Positions 1 to 7,791 of a stretch of DNA of 16,276 bases are shown here, piece by piece. Location: positions 1 through 16,276 of the forward strand of contig NSHO01000023.1 in assembly GCA_002737105.1 (NCBI GenBank). Direction: 5' to 3'. Within the stretch, counting starts at the first letter, position 1. Every line of letters begins with the position of its first letter. The DNA comes from Flavobacteriales bacterium. Lineage in GTDB: Bacteria; Bacteroidota; Bacteroidia; Flavobacteriales; Flavobacteriaceae. Both the position numbers and the translations under genes were made by a program. A model generated the notes under the pieces. The model did no database searches and had not been told where the DNA came from. It was given only the letters and a program-made list of their open reading frames with translations.

Positions 1-1619
1 ATAAATATTTGGCAGCTTTAAACTATAGAAATATTTCGGATATCTACTACAGAAAACAAAATTTCCATTCCGTAAAAAAATATTTAGATTCAACTTTGGT
101 TCATTTACCAGAAAAAAACAAGGCATTCAAACCTACCAAAAAGAAATTAGATGTAATTACAGATGTTGTAAAATATCAAGACGTTGTTAATCATTCTGAT
201 AGTATAATAACTGTTTCAAAAATGTCTGGTTCTGAAAAAAATAAATTTTATCAAAAATACATCACCAAATTAAAAATATCAGATTCTATAGCAGCTAAAA
301 AAGTAGCAGAAAATTTAGTTTTATCAAAAAATAATCAAAAAGCAGATATGTTTTCTGGAGAAAATTTTAGTGATAACTTAAGCACTAATAATAAAAATTT
401 CCCAGCCGGAATCACAAAGGCAAAAAGTCCAGTTTTAGAATCACCTTTAGTTAAACAATCTTCAAATTCAGGAAGTTTACAAAGTAATTTTTACTTTTAT
501 AATGCAGTAACTGTTGCGCAAGGTAAATTAAATTTTAAGAAAAAATGGGGCGATATTAAATATGGCGACAATTGGAAATCCATAGCAGTTTCAAATCAAA
601 ACCAAACTGAAAATGCTGAAGAGGAAACGGATGATGAAACAACAGATAAAACTGAAGAAGCTGGTCTGGAACCGAAATACAAAACCTCTTTTTACATTGA
701 TCAATTACCAAAAAACGCTAAGGTTTTAGATAGTTTAAATACCGAGGCCAATTATGCTCGTTTTCAACTTGGCGCTATTTTTAAAGAAAAACTTAAAGAA
801 AATAAGTTGGCCATAATATCTTTTGAGGACATTTTGGTAAACACACCAGAAAGCAAATTAGTGTTGCCAACCTACTATAATTTATACCAATTGTATGGTG
901 CATTAAAAAACGAAAAAGCATTGGTTTACAAGCAAAAAATCTTAACAGAATATCCTGAAAGCAGATATGCATCGGCTTTTAATAACACTACAATTAATGC
1001 TGATATTACTGCGGATTCTGAATTTAACGCGCTTTATGCAAAAGTAGAAAAAGGATTATTTAGAGAAGCCAATTTAGAGATTGATGCCTTATTAAAAAAA
1101 TATGACGGAGATGAATTAAACGCTAAATTTGATGTTTTGAAAGCAAAAATTTCAGCAAGATTATTCGGACTTTCAGCTTATAAAATGGCGTTGCAAAAAA
1201 TTGTAAAAAATTATCCAAAAGCCGAAGAAACAAAAAAAATAGCATCCATTTTAAGTTCAGATATTCCTGTTTTGGAATCTTTAAAATTTGGAGAAAAACC
1301 GAAAACGTATAATTTGGTTTTTATAACCAATTATCCTAACGAACTTTCGCACAAAAGCTTAATTGAAAAATTAAATAAATATGCCAAAGAATCTGGTGAC
1401 AGGAAAGTAAAAGTGTCAAATGATATTTACAATGTCGAAAAAAATATGATTGTGTTACACGGAATTATAAATAAAGCAACTGCAGAATCTGTTTACAATT
1501 ATCTAAAAGAGCACAAAGATTATAAAATTAAAGATACGCCATTTATCATCTCAAATGAAGATTATAAAGTGGTTCAAGTAAAGAAAAACGTAGAAGAATA
1601 TTTAGCTAAAATCAAATAA
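1..1619 (+). CDS. sprE: SprE/PorW, type IX secretion and gliding lipoprotein (5' end missing)
   Basis: The frame is open from the window edge (first full codon at base 3) to TAA at 1617-1619, so about 538 C-terminal residues are visible and the N-terminus with its signal peptide lies outside. The TTG at base 9 is only an internal Leu codon. The start of the fragment is TPR-like (YRNISDIYYRKQNFHSVKKY). A block beginning FYFYN at base 489 and running to about 590 (GDIKYGDNW) is a pattern I recognise from SprE/PorW, as is the C-terminal domain from about 1299 to the end. An acidic Glu/Asp/Thr stretch is encoded at about 609-659. SprE is needed for gliding and type IX secretion in Flavobacterium; its homologue PorW is an outer-membrane lipoprotein associated with the PorK/PorN ring and thought to link it to the translocon. 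The bactofilin gene starts two bases after its stop, so co-transcription is likely. Identification is from recalled family patterns, not a search. Confidence 0.85.
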   Translation, partial: KYLAALNYRNISDIYYRKQNFHSVKKYLDSTLVHLPEKNKAFKPTKKKLDVITDVVKYQDVVNHSDSIITVSKMSGSEKNKFYQKYITKLKISDSIAAKKVAENLVLSKNNQKADMFSGENFSDNLSTNNKNFPAGITKAKSPVLESPLVKQSSNSGSLQSNFYFYNAVTVAQGKLNFKKKWGDIKYGDNWKSIAVSNQNQTENAEEETDDETTDKTEEAGLEPKYKTSFYIDQLPKNAKVLDSLNTEANYARFQLGAIFKEKLKENKLAIISFEDILVNTPESKLVLPTYYNLYQLYGALKNEKALVYKQKILTEYPESRYASAFNNTTINADITADSEFNALYAKVEKGLFREANLEIDALLKKYDGDELNAKFDVLKAKISARLFGLSAYKMALQKIVKNYPKAEETKKIASILSSDIPVLESLKFGEKPKTYNLVFITNYPNELSHKSLIEKLNKYAKESGDRKVKVSNDIYNVEKNMIVLHGIINKATAESVYNYLKEHKDYKIKDTPFIISNEDYKVVQVKKNVEEYLAKIK

Positions 1620-1621
1620 GT

Positions 1622-1966
1622 ATGCCAAAATCAGACTACGATTTATTAGGAAAAACAAATCGAATTGTAGAGCAAACTACCATTACTGGGAATATAATTT
1701 GCACTGCCGATTTACGCTTAGATGGCGAATTAATTGGCGATATTACTTGCAAAGGAAAAATTGTATTAGGACCAAAAAGCAAAGTAGAAGGAAATATTAC
1801 CTGTAAAAACATTGATATCGAAGGCAAATTCAACGGCAAATTAGTGGTGGAAGAATTACTAGGAATCAAAAAAACAGCCAAAATTTCTGGAGAAGTAACC
1901 GTGGGAAAACTTGCAATCGAACCTGGTGCGATTTTTGAAGCCAGTTGCGAGATGAAATCAAAATAA
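1622..1966 (+). CDS. Bactofilin family cytoskeletal protein
   Basis: This is a 114-residue polymer-forming cytoskeletal protein (bactofilin, DUF583). After an N-terminal tail of about 14 residues, a beta-helix-like core runs from about residue 15 to 108. It repeats short turns of the form G-x-I-x-C-x-x-x-L-x-L-x-G, for example around residues 22-40 (ITGNIICTADLRLDGELIGD) and 56-76. Length and composition fit the family. Bactofilins self-assemble without nucleotide into filaments, often on the inner face of the inner membrane, and act in cell shape or protein localisation. Cysteines at 27, 43, 61 and 109 are a mild oddity. It sits two bases after sprE and 23 bases before the AtpZ-like gene. 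Co-expression with sprE suggests, as inference only, a role in placing secretion, motility or envelope machinery. Confidence 0.9.
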   Translation: MPKSDYDLLGKTNRIVEQTTITGNIICTADLRLDGELIGDITCKGKIVLGPKSKVEGNITCKNIDIEGKFNGKLVVEELLGIKKTAKISGEVTVGKLAIEPGAIFEASCEMKSK

Positions 1967-1989
1967 ATTTTGTCTAAAAACAGACTAAA

Positions 1990-2235
1990 ATGACACAAAA
2001 AAAAGACCCGAAGAAGCAATACAATAATTCGTATAATTCTTACGCACGTTTTTCAAGTATTGCTATTCAAATGTTTGCAATTATTGGTATTGGGGCTTTC
2101 GTAGGAATAAAAATTGACGAGTATTATCAAAAAAAAAATGATTTATTTACAATAATACTGTCGTTGCTTTCAGTAATATTATCTATATTTTATGTAGTTC
2201 GTAGCATTATTTCCTCTTCAAAAGACAAAGAATAA
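1990..2235 (+). CDS. AtpZ/AtpI-family small membrane protein
   Basis: This 81-residue protein has a polar basic N-terminus and two membrane segments at about residues 21-41 and 51-71. The order SYARFSSIAIQMFAIIGIGAFVG, then a short K-I-D-E-Y-Y loop, then a second hydrophobic helix, matches the AtpZ family (F0F1-ATPase assembly and Mg/Ca transport accessory proteins encoded beside atp operons). AtpZ is described as forming a complex with AtpI and helping F1Fo assembly or ion uptake in some bacteria. The ATG at 1990 is followed by a conserved-looking protein with no better start, and the next gene begins one base after the stop (TAAAATG). Family membership is secure from position and topology; the precise function in this lineage is not visible. 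Confidence 0.85.
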   Translation: MTQKKDPKKQYNNSYNSYARFSSIAIQMFAIIGIGAFVGIKIDEYYQKKNDLFTIILSLLSVILSIFYVVRSIISSSKDKE

Positions 2236-2236
2236 A

Positions 2237-2644
2237 ATGAGTTCAACATTTCGATCTAGACAAATTTCGTTTACAATTCAATACGCTTTATTTGCGGTTG
2301 CAATTTTTTCCATTCACAGTTATTTGTTGTTTTATTTTGCAACTAAAACTATCTTTTTTTTCCCGATTTGGCATATTTATCTTTTTAATTTTGTAACGAC
2401 GACAATACTTTACACGATTGTCAACTACAAATATTCAAAAGACAAAACCACTGTTTTTAATACTTTTATGGCAAGTACATTATTAAAAATGATTTTAGTA
2501 ATTGTTTTTTTACTACCCCTTTTAATGATAGAAGTAAAAGATAAAAAACCAGATGTATTCAATTTTTTTATTGCTTATTTTTTGTTTCTGATTTTTGAAG
2601 TCTATTCAATAGCCAAATTCCTTCAAAATAATGATTCAAAATGA
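2237..2644 (+). CDS. Four-helix membrane protein, positional analogue of AtpI
   Basis: This 135-residue integral membrane protein has four predicted helices at about residues 13-34, 40-62, 76-98 and 106-128, a basic N-terminus and a short polar C-terminus. Size and topology match ATP synthase protein I (AtpI), and it lies between the AtpZ-like gene (one base upstream) and atpB, where AtpI normally sits. I cannot see sequence motifs that prove AtpI homology, so the assignment rests on position, length and topology. AtpI is thought to help assemble the c-ring. Aromatic residues are abundant (Phe and Tyr). The next gene, atpB, is 91 bases further on and has its own candidate promoter, so this gene may end the sprE-bactofilin-atpZ transcript while still reading through into atp. 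Confidence 0.7.
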   Translation: MSSTFRSRQISFTIQYALFAVAIFSIHSYLLFYFATKTIFFFPIWHIYLFNFVTTTILYTIVNYKYSKDKTTVFNTFMASTLLKMILVIVFLLPLLMIEVKDKKPDVFNFFIAYFLFLIFEVYSIAKFLQNNDSK

Positions 2645-2667
2645 CATTAAAACAATGATAAATTTAG

Positions 2668-2699
2668 TTTGTGTATTAAAAACAAAGTATGTAGATTTG
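2668..2699 (+). promoter_or_regulatory. Candidate Bacteroidota-type promoter for the atp operon
   Basis: A perfect TAnnTTTG -7 element (TAGATTTG, 2692-2699) is preceded by TTTG at 2668-2671 with a 20-base spacer. This matches the known Bacteroidota housekeeping consensus (TTTG at about -33, TAnnTTTG at about -7). It lies in the 91-base gap before atpB and predicts a start near 2705-2708, leaving a leader of roughly 30 bases. It would let atpB-atpG be transcribed independently of sprE. Confidence 0.5.
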
Positions 2700-2735
2700 C
2701 AAAAAAAATTAAACGAGGTATTTTAAGTTATAAAT

Positions 2736-3812
2736 ATGGTATTAAACATTTTTAAAGTTGTACGGTTAGCATTGTTGTTATTAGCAAACACAGCATTCTT
2801 AAGCGCAACAGAAAACGAAAAAAAGGAGCCTTTCAACGCAAAAGAAATGATTATGCATCACGTCAAAGATGCACACGAATTTCATATTGTGGAATGGAAT
2901 AACAAATCCATTTCAATATCATTACCTATTATACTTTGGACGAACAACGGGTTAACAACCTTTTTATCAAGTGAATTTCATCATGATGATTCAGGTGTTA
3001 AAATCGTAGAAAAAAACGGTAACAAATTTGCTAAACTTCACGAAAAGATCTATCAACTAAACAGTGGTGCAGAAACGATTGAGTTTAATCAAGAACATCA
3101 TCCAAAAAACGCTTCACTTCCATTAGATTTTTCTATTACACGAAATGTTTTTATGATGTGGGTTTCAGTAATTTTATTATTTCTCATTTTTATTACATCA
3201 GCCAGAAAATATAAAAATTCCAAAGACAATGTCCCAACAGGAATTTCAGGTTTTGTTGAACCTTTAGTAGTTTTTGTTAGAGACGAAATTGCAAAACCAA
3301 TGATTGGAGAACATAAATATGAGAAATATATGCCGTACCTATTAACAGTATTTTTCTTTATTTGGATTAATAATATTTTTGGACTGATTCCAATTTTTAA
3401 CGGAGCAAATGTTAGTGGTAACATTGCATTTACGCTAACATTGGCTTTATGCACATTTCTAATTACTACATTTAGCGGCAACAAAAATTACTGGAAACAC
3501 ATTTTTTGGATGCCAGGTGTTCCAGTTCCAATGAAAATATTTCTAATGCCAATAGAATTAATTGGTATATTTACTAAACCGGTCTCATTAATGATACGTT
3601 TGTTCGCTAATATAACAGCTGGGCACATTATTATTTTAGCATTAATGTCACTTATTTTTATATTTGAAACCGTATGGGTTTCTCCTGTTTCAGTAGCTTT
3701 TTCATTATTTATTGGAGTTATCGAAATTGTTGTAACCGCAATACAAGCATATATTTTTACAGTGTTGTCCGCCTTATATTTTGGCATGGCAACGGAAGAA
3801 GAGCATCATTAA
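2736..3812 (+). CDS. atpB: F1Fo ATP synthase subunit a
   Basis: Subunit a of the membrane Fo sector, 358 residues, forms the proton half-channels against the c-ring. A signal-peptide-like N-terminus (hydrophobic 8-23, probable cleavage after LSA at about residue 24) is followed by a periplasmic extension to about residue 135, rich in His and typical of Bacteroidota AtpB rather than a fusion. Membrane helices follow from about 138 onward. The core motif SLMIRLFANITAGH (284-297) holds the essential Arg at 288, equivalent to E. coli aArg210. The residue equivalent to E. coli Glu219 is His297 and that equivalent to His245 is Glu330, the known covarying swap also found in mitochondria. The C-terminus QAYIFTVLSALYFGMATEE is canonical. 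An in-frame stop at 2724 makes the ATG at 2736 the first possible start. Confidence 0.97.
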   Translation: MVLNIFKVVRLALLLLANTAFLSATENEKKEPFNAKEMIMHHVKDAHEFHIVEWNNKSISISLPIILWTNNGLTTFLSSEFHHDDSGVKIVEKNGNKFAKLHEKIYQLNSGAETIEFNQEHHPKNASLPLDFSITRNVFMMWVSVILLFLIFITSARKYKNSKDNVPTGISGFVEPLVVFVRDEIAKPMIGEHKYEKYMPYLLTVFFFIWINNIFGLIPIFNGANVSGNIAFTLTLALCTFLITTFSGNKNYWKHIFWMPGVPVPMKIFLMPIELIGIFTKPVSLMIRLFANITAGHIIILALMSLIFIFETVWVSPVSVAFSLFIGVIEIVVTAIQAYIFTVLSALYFGMATEEEHH

Positions 3813-3816
3813 TTAA

Positions 3817-4038
<222 letters not shown>

Positions 4039-4050
4039 TTATGATTGATT

Positions 4051-4087
4051 AAATATAGAGATAGCGGTTGGCTATCTCTATATTTTT
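4051..4087 (+). terminator. Intercistronic hairpin between atpE and atpF
   Basis: A perfect 15-bp inverted repeat (AAATATAGAGATAGC at 4051-4065 and its complement at 4071-4085) encloses the loop GGTTG. It ends in five T residues (4083-4087), three of which lie in the stem. The shape is that of a weak intrinsic terminator, yet atpF starts only 20 bases later. It is better read as a partial terminator or an mRNA-stabilising 3' structure for the atpE segment. The structure is certain; the function is inferred. Confidence 0.65.
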
Positions 4088-4107
4088 AATTTAAAAAAAA
4101 CTTAAAA

Positions 4108-4602
4108 ATGGATTTAATAACACCTGGATTAGGATTAGTATTTTGGACTTTAATTACGTTCTTAATATTACTTATTATATTAAAAAAATTCGCTTGGAAA
4201 CCAATTCTCGGAGCAGTAAGCGAAAGAGAAGAATCAATTAAAAACGCATTACTTTCTGCTGAAAATGCAAAAAAAGAAATGATGGCTTTAAAATCAGATA
4301 ATCAAAAATTATTAGATCAAGCCCGTGCTGAAAGAGATGTTATGATTAAAGAAGCAACAGCTATCAAAGAAAAAATGATTGCTGATGCAAAATCTGAAGC
4401 ACAATCTCAAGGTGCAAAAATGATTGAACAAGCGAAAGCTACAATCGAAAGCGAAAAAAATAATGCAGTTGCTGAAATCAAAAATCAAGTATCTTCATTG
4501 TCTTTAGAAATTGCTGAAAAATTATTAAAAGAAGAATTATCTAACAAAGAATCTCAAACTAAATTGGTTGAGAAAATGTTAGCTGATGTTAAATTAAACT
4601 AA
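4108..4602 (+). CDS. atpF: F1Fo ATP synthase subunit b
   Basis: Subunit b, 164 residues, forms the peripheral stalk. A short N-terminus (MDLITPGLGL) leads into one membrane helix at about 8-28, then the basic hinge KKFAWKPI typical of bacterial b subunits. A long charged, Ala-rich segment from about 35 to 145 is predicted to form the coiled coil reaching F1. The C-terminal SSLSLEIAEKLLKEEL is the conserved part contacting delta. Only one b gene is present, as expected for a homodimer in non-photosynthetic bacteria. It starts 20 bases after the atpE hairpin and ends nine bases before atpH. Confidence 0.96.
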   Translation: MDLITPGLGLVFWTLITFLILLIILKKFAWKPILGAVSEREESIKNALLSAENAKKEMMALKSDNQKLLDQARAERDVMIKEATAIKEKMIADAKSEAQSQGAKMIEQAKATIESEKNNAVAEIKNQVSSLSLEIAEKLLKEELSNKESQTKLVEKMLADVKLN

Positions 4603-4611
4603 TCCAAAGTT

Positions 4612-5139
4612 ATGTCAAGAGCTGCGATTAGATACGCAAAAGCAATTATAGATATCGCTACAGAAAGCAATAACGCTTCAGCTGTAAATAACGATATGAA
4701 AACTATTGGAACTGCTATTAAAGAAAATGGAGAGTTACATGAATTTTTATCAAATCCTATTGTAAATGGATTGATAAAAATGAATGCATTAACTGAAATA
4801 TTTCCATCTTTACAGGCAGAAACTAAAGGTTTATTTCAATTGTTAGTAGCAAATAAAAGATTTGAAATTTTGTCTGCAATTACTTCACAATTCAATACAT
4901 TATTTGATATTGCAAGTGGTATTGAGCAAGCAGTTGTTACTACAGCTGTTCCTTTAACTGCTGAATTAGAAGTGTTAGTTAAAAATAAGTTGAAAGAATT
5001 TTCTTCAAACACTATTTCTATCACAAACGTAGTAGACGCCTCAATTATTGGAGGTTTTATTTTAAGAATTGGCGATAAACAATACAATGCCTCAGTGGCA
5101 AACAAATTACAACAGTTAAAAAGAGAATTTACATATTAA
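4612..5139 (+). CDS. atpH: F1Fo ATP synthase subunit delta
   Basis: Subunit delta, 175 residues, close to the family's usual 175-180. It caps F1 and ties it to the b dimer. The N-terminal AAIRYAKAIIDIA is the conserved first helix of the OSCP/delta domain. The C-terminal domain ends with the typical IIGGFILRIGDKQYNASVANKLQQLK segment (about residues 144-170, written in part), matching the family's signature near the C-terminus. It lies between atpF (nine bases) and atpA (25 bases), the usual order. Confidence 0.96.
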   Translation: MSRAAIRYAKAIIDIATESNNASAVNNDMKTIGTAIKENGELHEFLSNPIVNGLIKMNALTEIFPSLQAETKGLFQLLVANKRFEILSAITSQFNTLFDIASGIEQAVVTTAVPLTAELEVLVKNKLKEFSSNTISITNVVDASIIGGFILRIGDKQYNASVANKLQQLKREFTY

Positions 5140-5164
5140 ATAAATACCATTAAATATATATAAA

Positions 5165-6739
5165 ATGGCAGAAATTAAACCAGCTGAAATTTCAGCAATA
5201 TTAAAGAAACAATTATCAGATTTTCAATCTGGCGCTACGTTAGAAGAAGTAGGTACTGTACTACAAGTTGGTGATGGTATTGCTCGTGTTTATGGTTTAT
5301 CAAATGCGCAATACGGCGAGTTAGTGCAATTCGATAACGGATTAGAAGCTATCGTATTGAACTTAGAAGAAGACAATGTTGGTGTGGTTTTATTAGGACC
5401 ATCAACTGGAATTAAAGAAGGTTCTAACGTAAAAAGAACCAACAGAATTGCGTCTTTAAAAGTAGGTGAGCAAATGGTTGGCCGTGTGGTTGATACATTA
5501 GGAAACCCAATTGATGGTAAAGGACCAATCGCCGGCGAATTATATGAAATGCCTTTAGAGCGTAAAGCACCTGGAGTTATTTTCCGTCAACCAGTAACAG
5601 AACCATTACAAACGGGTATCAAAGCTATCGACGCGATGATTCCTGTTGGACGTGGACAACGTGAATTAGTTATTGGTGACCGTCAAACTGGTAAATCATC
5701 AGTTTGTTTAGACACCATCTTAAATCAAAAAGAATTTTACGATGCTGGTCAACCAGTATTCTGTATATATGTTGCAATTGGACAGAAAGCTTCTACAGTT
5801 GCTTCAATCGCAAAAACATTAGAAGAAAAAGGTGCAATGGCTTACACAGTTATTGTTGCTGCAAATGCTTCTGACCCAGCGCCAATGCAAGTATATGCTC
5901 CTATGGCAGGTGCTGCAATTGGTGAGTACTTCCGTGATTCAGGTCGTCCTGCATTAATTATTTATGACGATTTATCTAAGCAAGCAGTTGCTTACCGTGA
6001 AGTATCTTTATTGTTAAGAAGACCTCCAGGACGTGAAGCATATCCAGGGGACGTTTTCTACTTACACTCTCGTTTATTAGAAAGAGCTTGTAAAGTAATT
6101 AACGATGACAATATCGCTAAAAACATGAATGATTTACCAGATTCTTTAAAAGGAATTGTAAAAGGTGGTGGTTCATTAACAGCGTTACCAATTATTGAAA
6201 CACAAGCGGGTGACGTTTCTGCATATATTCCAACAAACGTAATTTCTATTACTGACGGACAAATTTTCTTAGATGGAGATTTATTTAACTCTGGAGTTCG
6301 TCCTGCAATTAACGTAGGTATTTCGGTATCTCGTGTAGGAGGAAATGCGCAAATTAAATCAATGAAAAAAGTAGCTGGTACTTTAAAATTAGACCAAGCA
6401 CAATTCCGCGAATTAGAAGCTTTCGCGAAATTTGGATCTGACTTAGATGCGGTTACTTTAAATGTAATTGAAAAAGGAAAACGTAACGTAGAAATCTTAA
6501 AACAAGGTTTAAATAGTCCGTTTGCTGTTGAAAATCAAGTAGCAATTATTTATGCCGGAACAAAAAACTTATTAAAAAATGTTCCTGTAAATAAAGTAAA
6601 AGAATTTGAAAAAGATTATATTCAATTTTTAACTTTAAAACATAAAGACGTTTTAGATGCATTAAAAGCTGGTAAATTTGATGATAACATCACAAATGTA
6701 TTAGAAGCTGCTGCAAAAGAAATTTCTGCAAAATACTAA
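5165..6739 (+). CDS. atpA: F1Fo ATP synthase subunit alpha
   Basis: Subunit alpha, 524 residues, carries the non-catalytic nucleotide sites of the F1 head. An N-terminal beta-barrel (about 25-95) is followed by the P-loop GDRQTGKS (171-178), the Walker B region [11 protein letters not shown] (263-273) and the signature [14 protein letters not shown] (380-393). That signature includes Arg390, equivalent to the arginine finger of E. coli (alphaArg376). A helical C-terminal domain completes the protein. A short insertion of about 10-15 residues relative to E. coli lies near 312-330, before [21 protein letters not shown] read it as lineage-specific. GC content at synonymous sites looks slightly higher than in the surrounding genes, as expected for a highly expressed gene. 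The catalytic beta subunit is not encoded nearby. Confidence 0.98.
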   Translation: MAEIKPAEISAILKKQLSDFQSGATLEEVGTVLQVGDGIARVYGLSNAQYGELVQFDNGLEAIVLNLEEDNVGVVLLGPSTGIKEGSNVKRTNRIASLKVGEQMVGRVVDTLGNPIDGKGPIAGELYEMPLERKAPGVIFRQPVTEPLQTGIKAIDAMIPVGRGQRELVIGDRQTGKSSVCLDTILNQKEFYDAGQPVFCIYVAIGQKASTVASIAKTLEEKGAMAYTVIVAANASDPAPMQVYAPMAGAAIGEYFRDSGRPALIIYDDLSKQAVAYREVSLLLRRPPGREAYPGDVFYLHSRLLERACKVINDDNIAKNMNDLPDSLKGIVKGGGSLTALPIIETQAGDVSAYIPTNVISITDGQIFLDGDLFNSGVRPAINVGISVSRVGGNAQIKSMKKVAGTLKLDQAQFRELEAFAKFGSDLDAVTLNVIEKGKRNVEILKQGLNSPFAVENQVAIIYAGTKNLLKNVPVNKVKEFEKDYIQFLTLKHKDVLDALKAGKFDDNITNVLEAAAKEISAKY

Positions 6740-6743
6740 TTAA

Positions 6744-6820
6744 TTAGGTATAAGGTAAAAGGTTTTGGGCATTAGGTAAAACTGGTACCCAACACCTTAA
6801 ACCCAACACCCAATACCCAA
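6744..6820 (+). repeat. Heptad-periodic inverted array between atpA and atpG
   Basis: The spacer splits without remainder into eleven 7-base units. Five units resemble TTAGGTA (6744-6778), one is a switch unit (6779-6785), and five resemble TACCCAA (6786-6820), which is close to the reverse complement of the first set. Units 1 and 5 are identical (TTAGGTA), and units 7 and 11 are identical (TACCCAA). The arms 6753-6769 and 6788-6804 can pair at 13 of 17 positions around an 18-base loop. There is no following T tract, so it is not an intrinsic terminator. Its function is unknown. Confidence 0.75.
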
Positions 6821-6825
6821 TAAAA

Positions 6826-7683
6826 ATGGCAAACTTAAAAGAAATACGTAATAGAATTGTATCTGTATCGTCTACGATGCAAATCACTTCTGCTATGAAA
6901 ATGGTTTCGGCTGCTAAATTAAAAAAAGCACAAGATGCTATAACTGCAATGCGTCCTTATTCTGAAAAATTAACAGAGTTAATTCAAAGTTTAAGCGCTT
7001 CTTTAGAAGGTGATGTTGCTGCTGAATATACTACTCAAAGAGAAGTGAAAAAAGTTTTAGTTGTGGCAATAACTTCTAACAGAGGTTTGTGTGGTGCACT
7101 TAACAATAATGTCATAAAACAAGTTAGAATTTTATCTGATACCTACGGACACGATAATGTTGGTGTTTTTGCTATTGGTAAAAAAGCTAATGACGGCTTG
7201 CACAAATCAAATTATGTTGTAGCTAACAGAAGTGATATTTATGATGATCTAACTTTCGATAATACTGCAGAAATCGCACAATCATTAACGCATTTGTTTT
7301 TAGATGGTGAATATGATAAAGTTGAATTGGTTTACAATCAGTTTGTAAATGCAGCTACACAATATGTTGTAAACGAACAATTTTTGCCATTAGCACCAAT
7401 TAAAGGGTCTGCTGCTATTTCTTCCGATTATATTTTTGAACCATCAAAAGAAGAAATTGTTTTAGAATTGATTCCAAAATCGTTAAAAACTCAATTGTAC
7501 AAGGCAGTGAGAGATTCTTTCGCGGCTGAGCACGGCGCACGTATGACGGCAATGCACAAAGCAACAGATAACGCAACTGATTTAAGAAATCAATTGAAAT
7601 TAACATATAACAAAGCACGTCAGGCAGCAATTACAGGAGAAATCTTAGAAATTGTTGGTGGTGCAGAAGCATTAAATAATTAA
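6826..7683 (+). CDS. atpG: F1Fo ATP synthase subunit gamma
   Basis: Subunit gamma, 285 residues, is the central rotor shaft of F1. Both conserved ends are present. The N-terminal helix has MANLKEIRNRIVSVSSTMQI and then TSAMKMVSAAKLKKAQ, the surface that contacts the alpha/beta catch. The C-terminal helix carries ARMTAMHKATDNATDL, LTYNKARQAAITGEILEIVGG. A Rossmann-like middle domain lies between. Length is typical (about 285-290). It is separated from atpA by an 86-base spacer carrying the heptad array, larger than the other gaps in the operon, and is followed by a strong terminator, so it is the last gene of the transcript. Confidence 0.97.
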   Translation: MANLKEIRNRIVSVSSTMQITSAMKMVSAAKLKKAQDAITAMRPYSEKLTELIQSLSASLEGDVAAEYTTQREVKKVLVVAITSNRGLCGALNNNVIKQVRILSDTYGHDNVGVFAIGKKANDGLHKSNYVVANRSDIYDDLTFDNTAEIAQSLTHLFLDGEYDKVELVYNQFVNAATQYVVNEQFLPLAPIKGSAAISSDYIFEPSKEEIVLELIPKSLKTQLYKAVRDSFAAEHGARMTAMHKATDNATDLRNQLKLTYNKARQAAITGEILEIVGGAEALNN

Positions 7684-7708
7684 TTTATTTACTGTTTTAT
7701 AACTTCTT

Positions 7709-7737
7709 AAAGTCCCAATTTATTGGGACTTTTTTTA
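7709..7737 (+). terminator. Intrinsic terminator after atpG
   Basis: An 11-bp perfect stem (AAAGTCCCAAT at 7709-7719 and ATTGGGACTTT at 7722-7732) contains a GTCCC/GGGAC core. It runs directly into a T tract (7730-7736). The inner A-T pairs probably open to give a larger loop. It stands 26 bases after the atpG stop and marks the end of the atp operon. Confidence 0.9.
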
Positions 7738-7764
7738 TTTGAATTAATTACCAATTAAATTTTA

Positions 7765-7791
7765 AATCCTTTTAATCAGTTTAATCCGTGG
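7765..7791 (+). repeat. Three degenerate 9-base tandem units
   Basis: Three consecutive nonamers, AATCCTTTT, AATCAGTTT and AATCCGTGG, each begin with AATC at exact 9-base spacing. They sit just upstream of the promoter of the peptidase gene and overlap its presumed -33 region. Similar strings (AATCnGTGG) recur, as I remember, in flavobacterial spacers, but that needs a search. Confidence 0.5.

Noticed and set aside
9..11. TTG as the start codon of SprE
   Set aside because: The frame is open to the window edge, and a 536-residue protein would lack the signal peptide and N-terminal TPR region of the family; the gene is simply truncated by the window.
1945..1972. Possible promoter before the AtpZ-like gene (TTG at 1945 and TAAATTTTG ending at 1972)
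   Set aside because: The -7 element has one base too many between TA and TTTG, and the spacer is short. Read-through from sprE and bactofilin is more likely.
1971..1988. Small inverted repeat GTCT/AGAC in the gap before the AtpZ-like gene
   Set aside because: Only four pairs; expected by chance in AT-rich spacers.
1636..2019. Antisense open frame of 127 codons across the bactofilin gene
   Set aside because: It mirrors the coding pattern of a well-supported gene, has no promoter or start context, and its translation resembles no family.
3098..3787. Two antisense open frames (128 and 99 codons) opposite atpB
   Set aside because: Shadows of atpB codon usage; no independent evidence of expression or homology.
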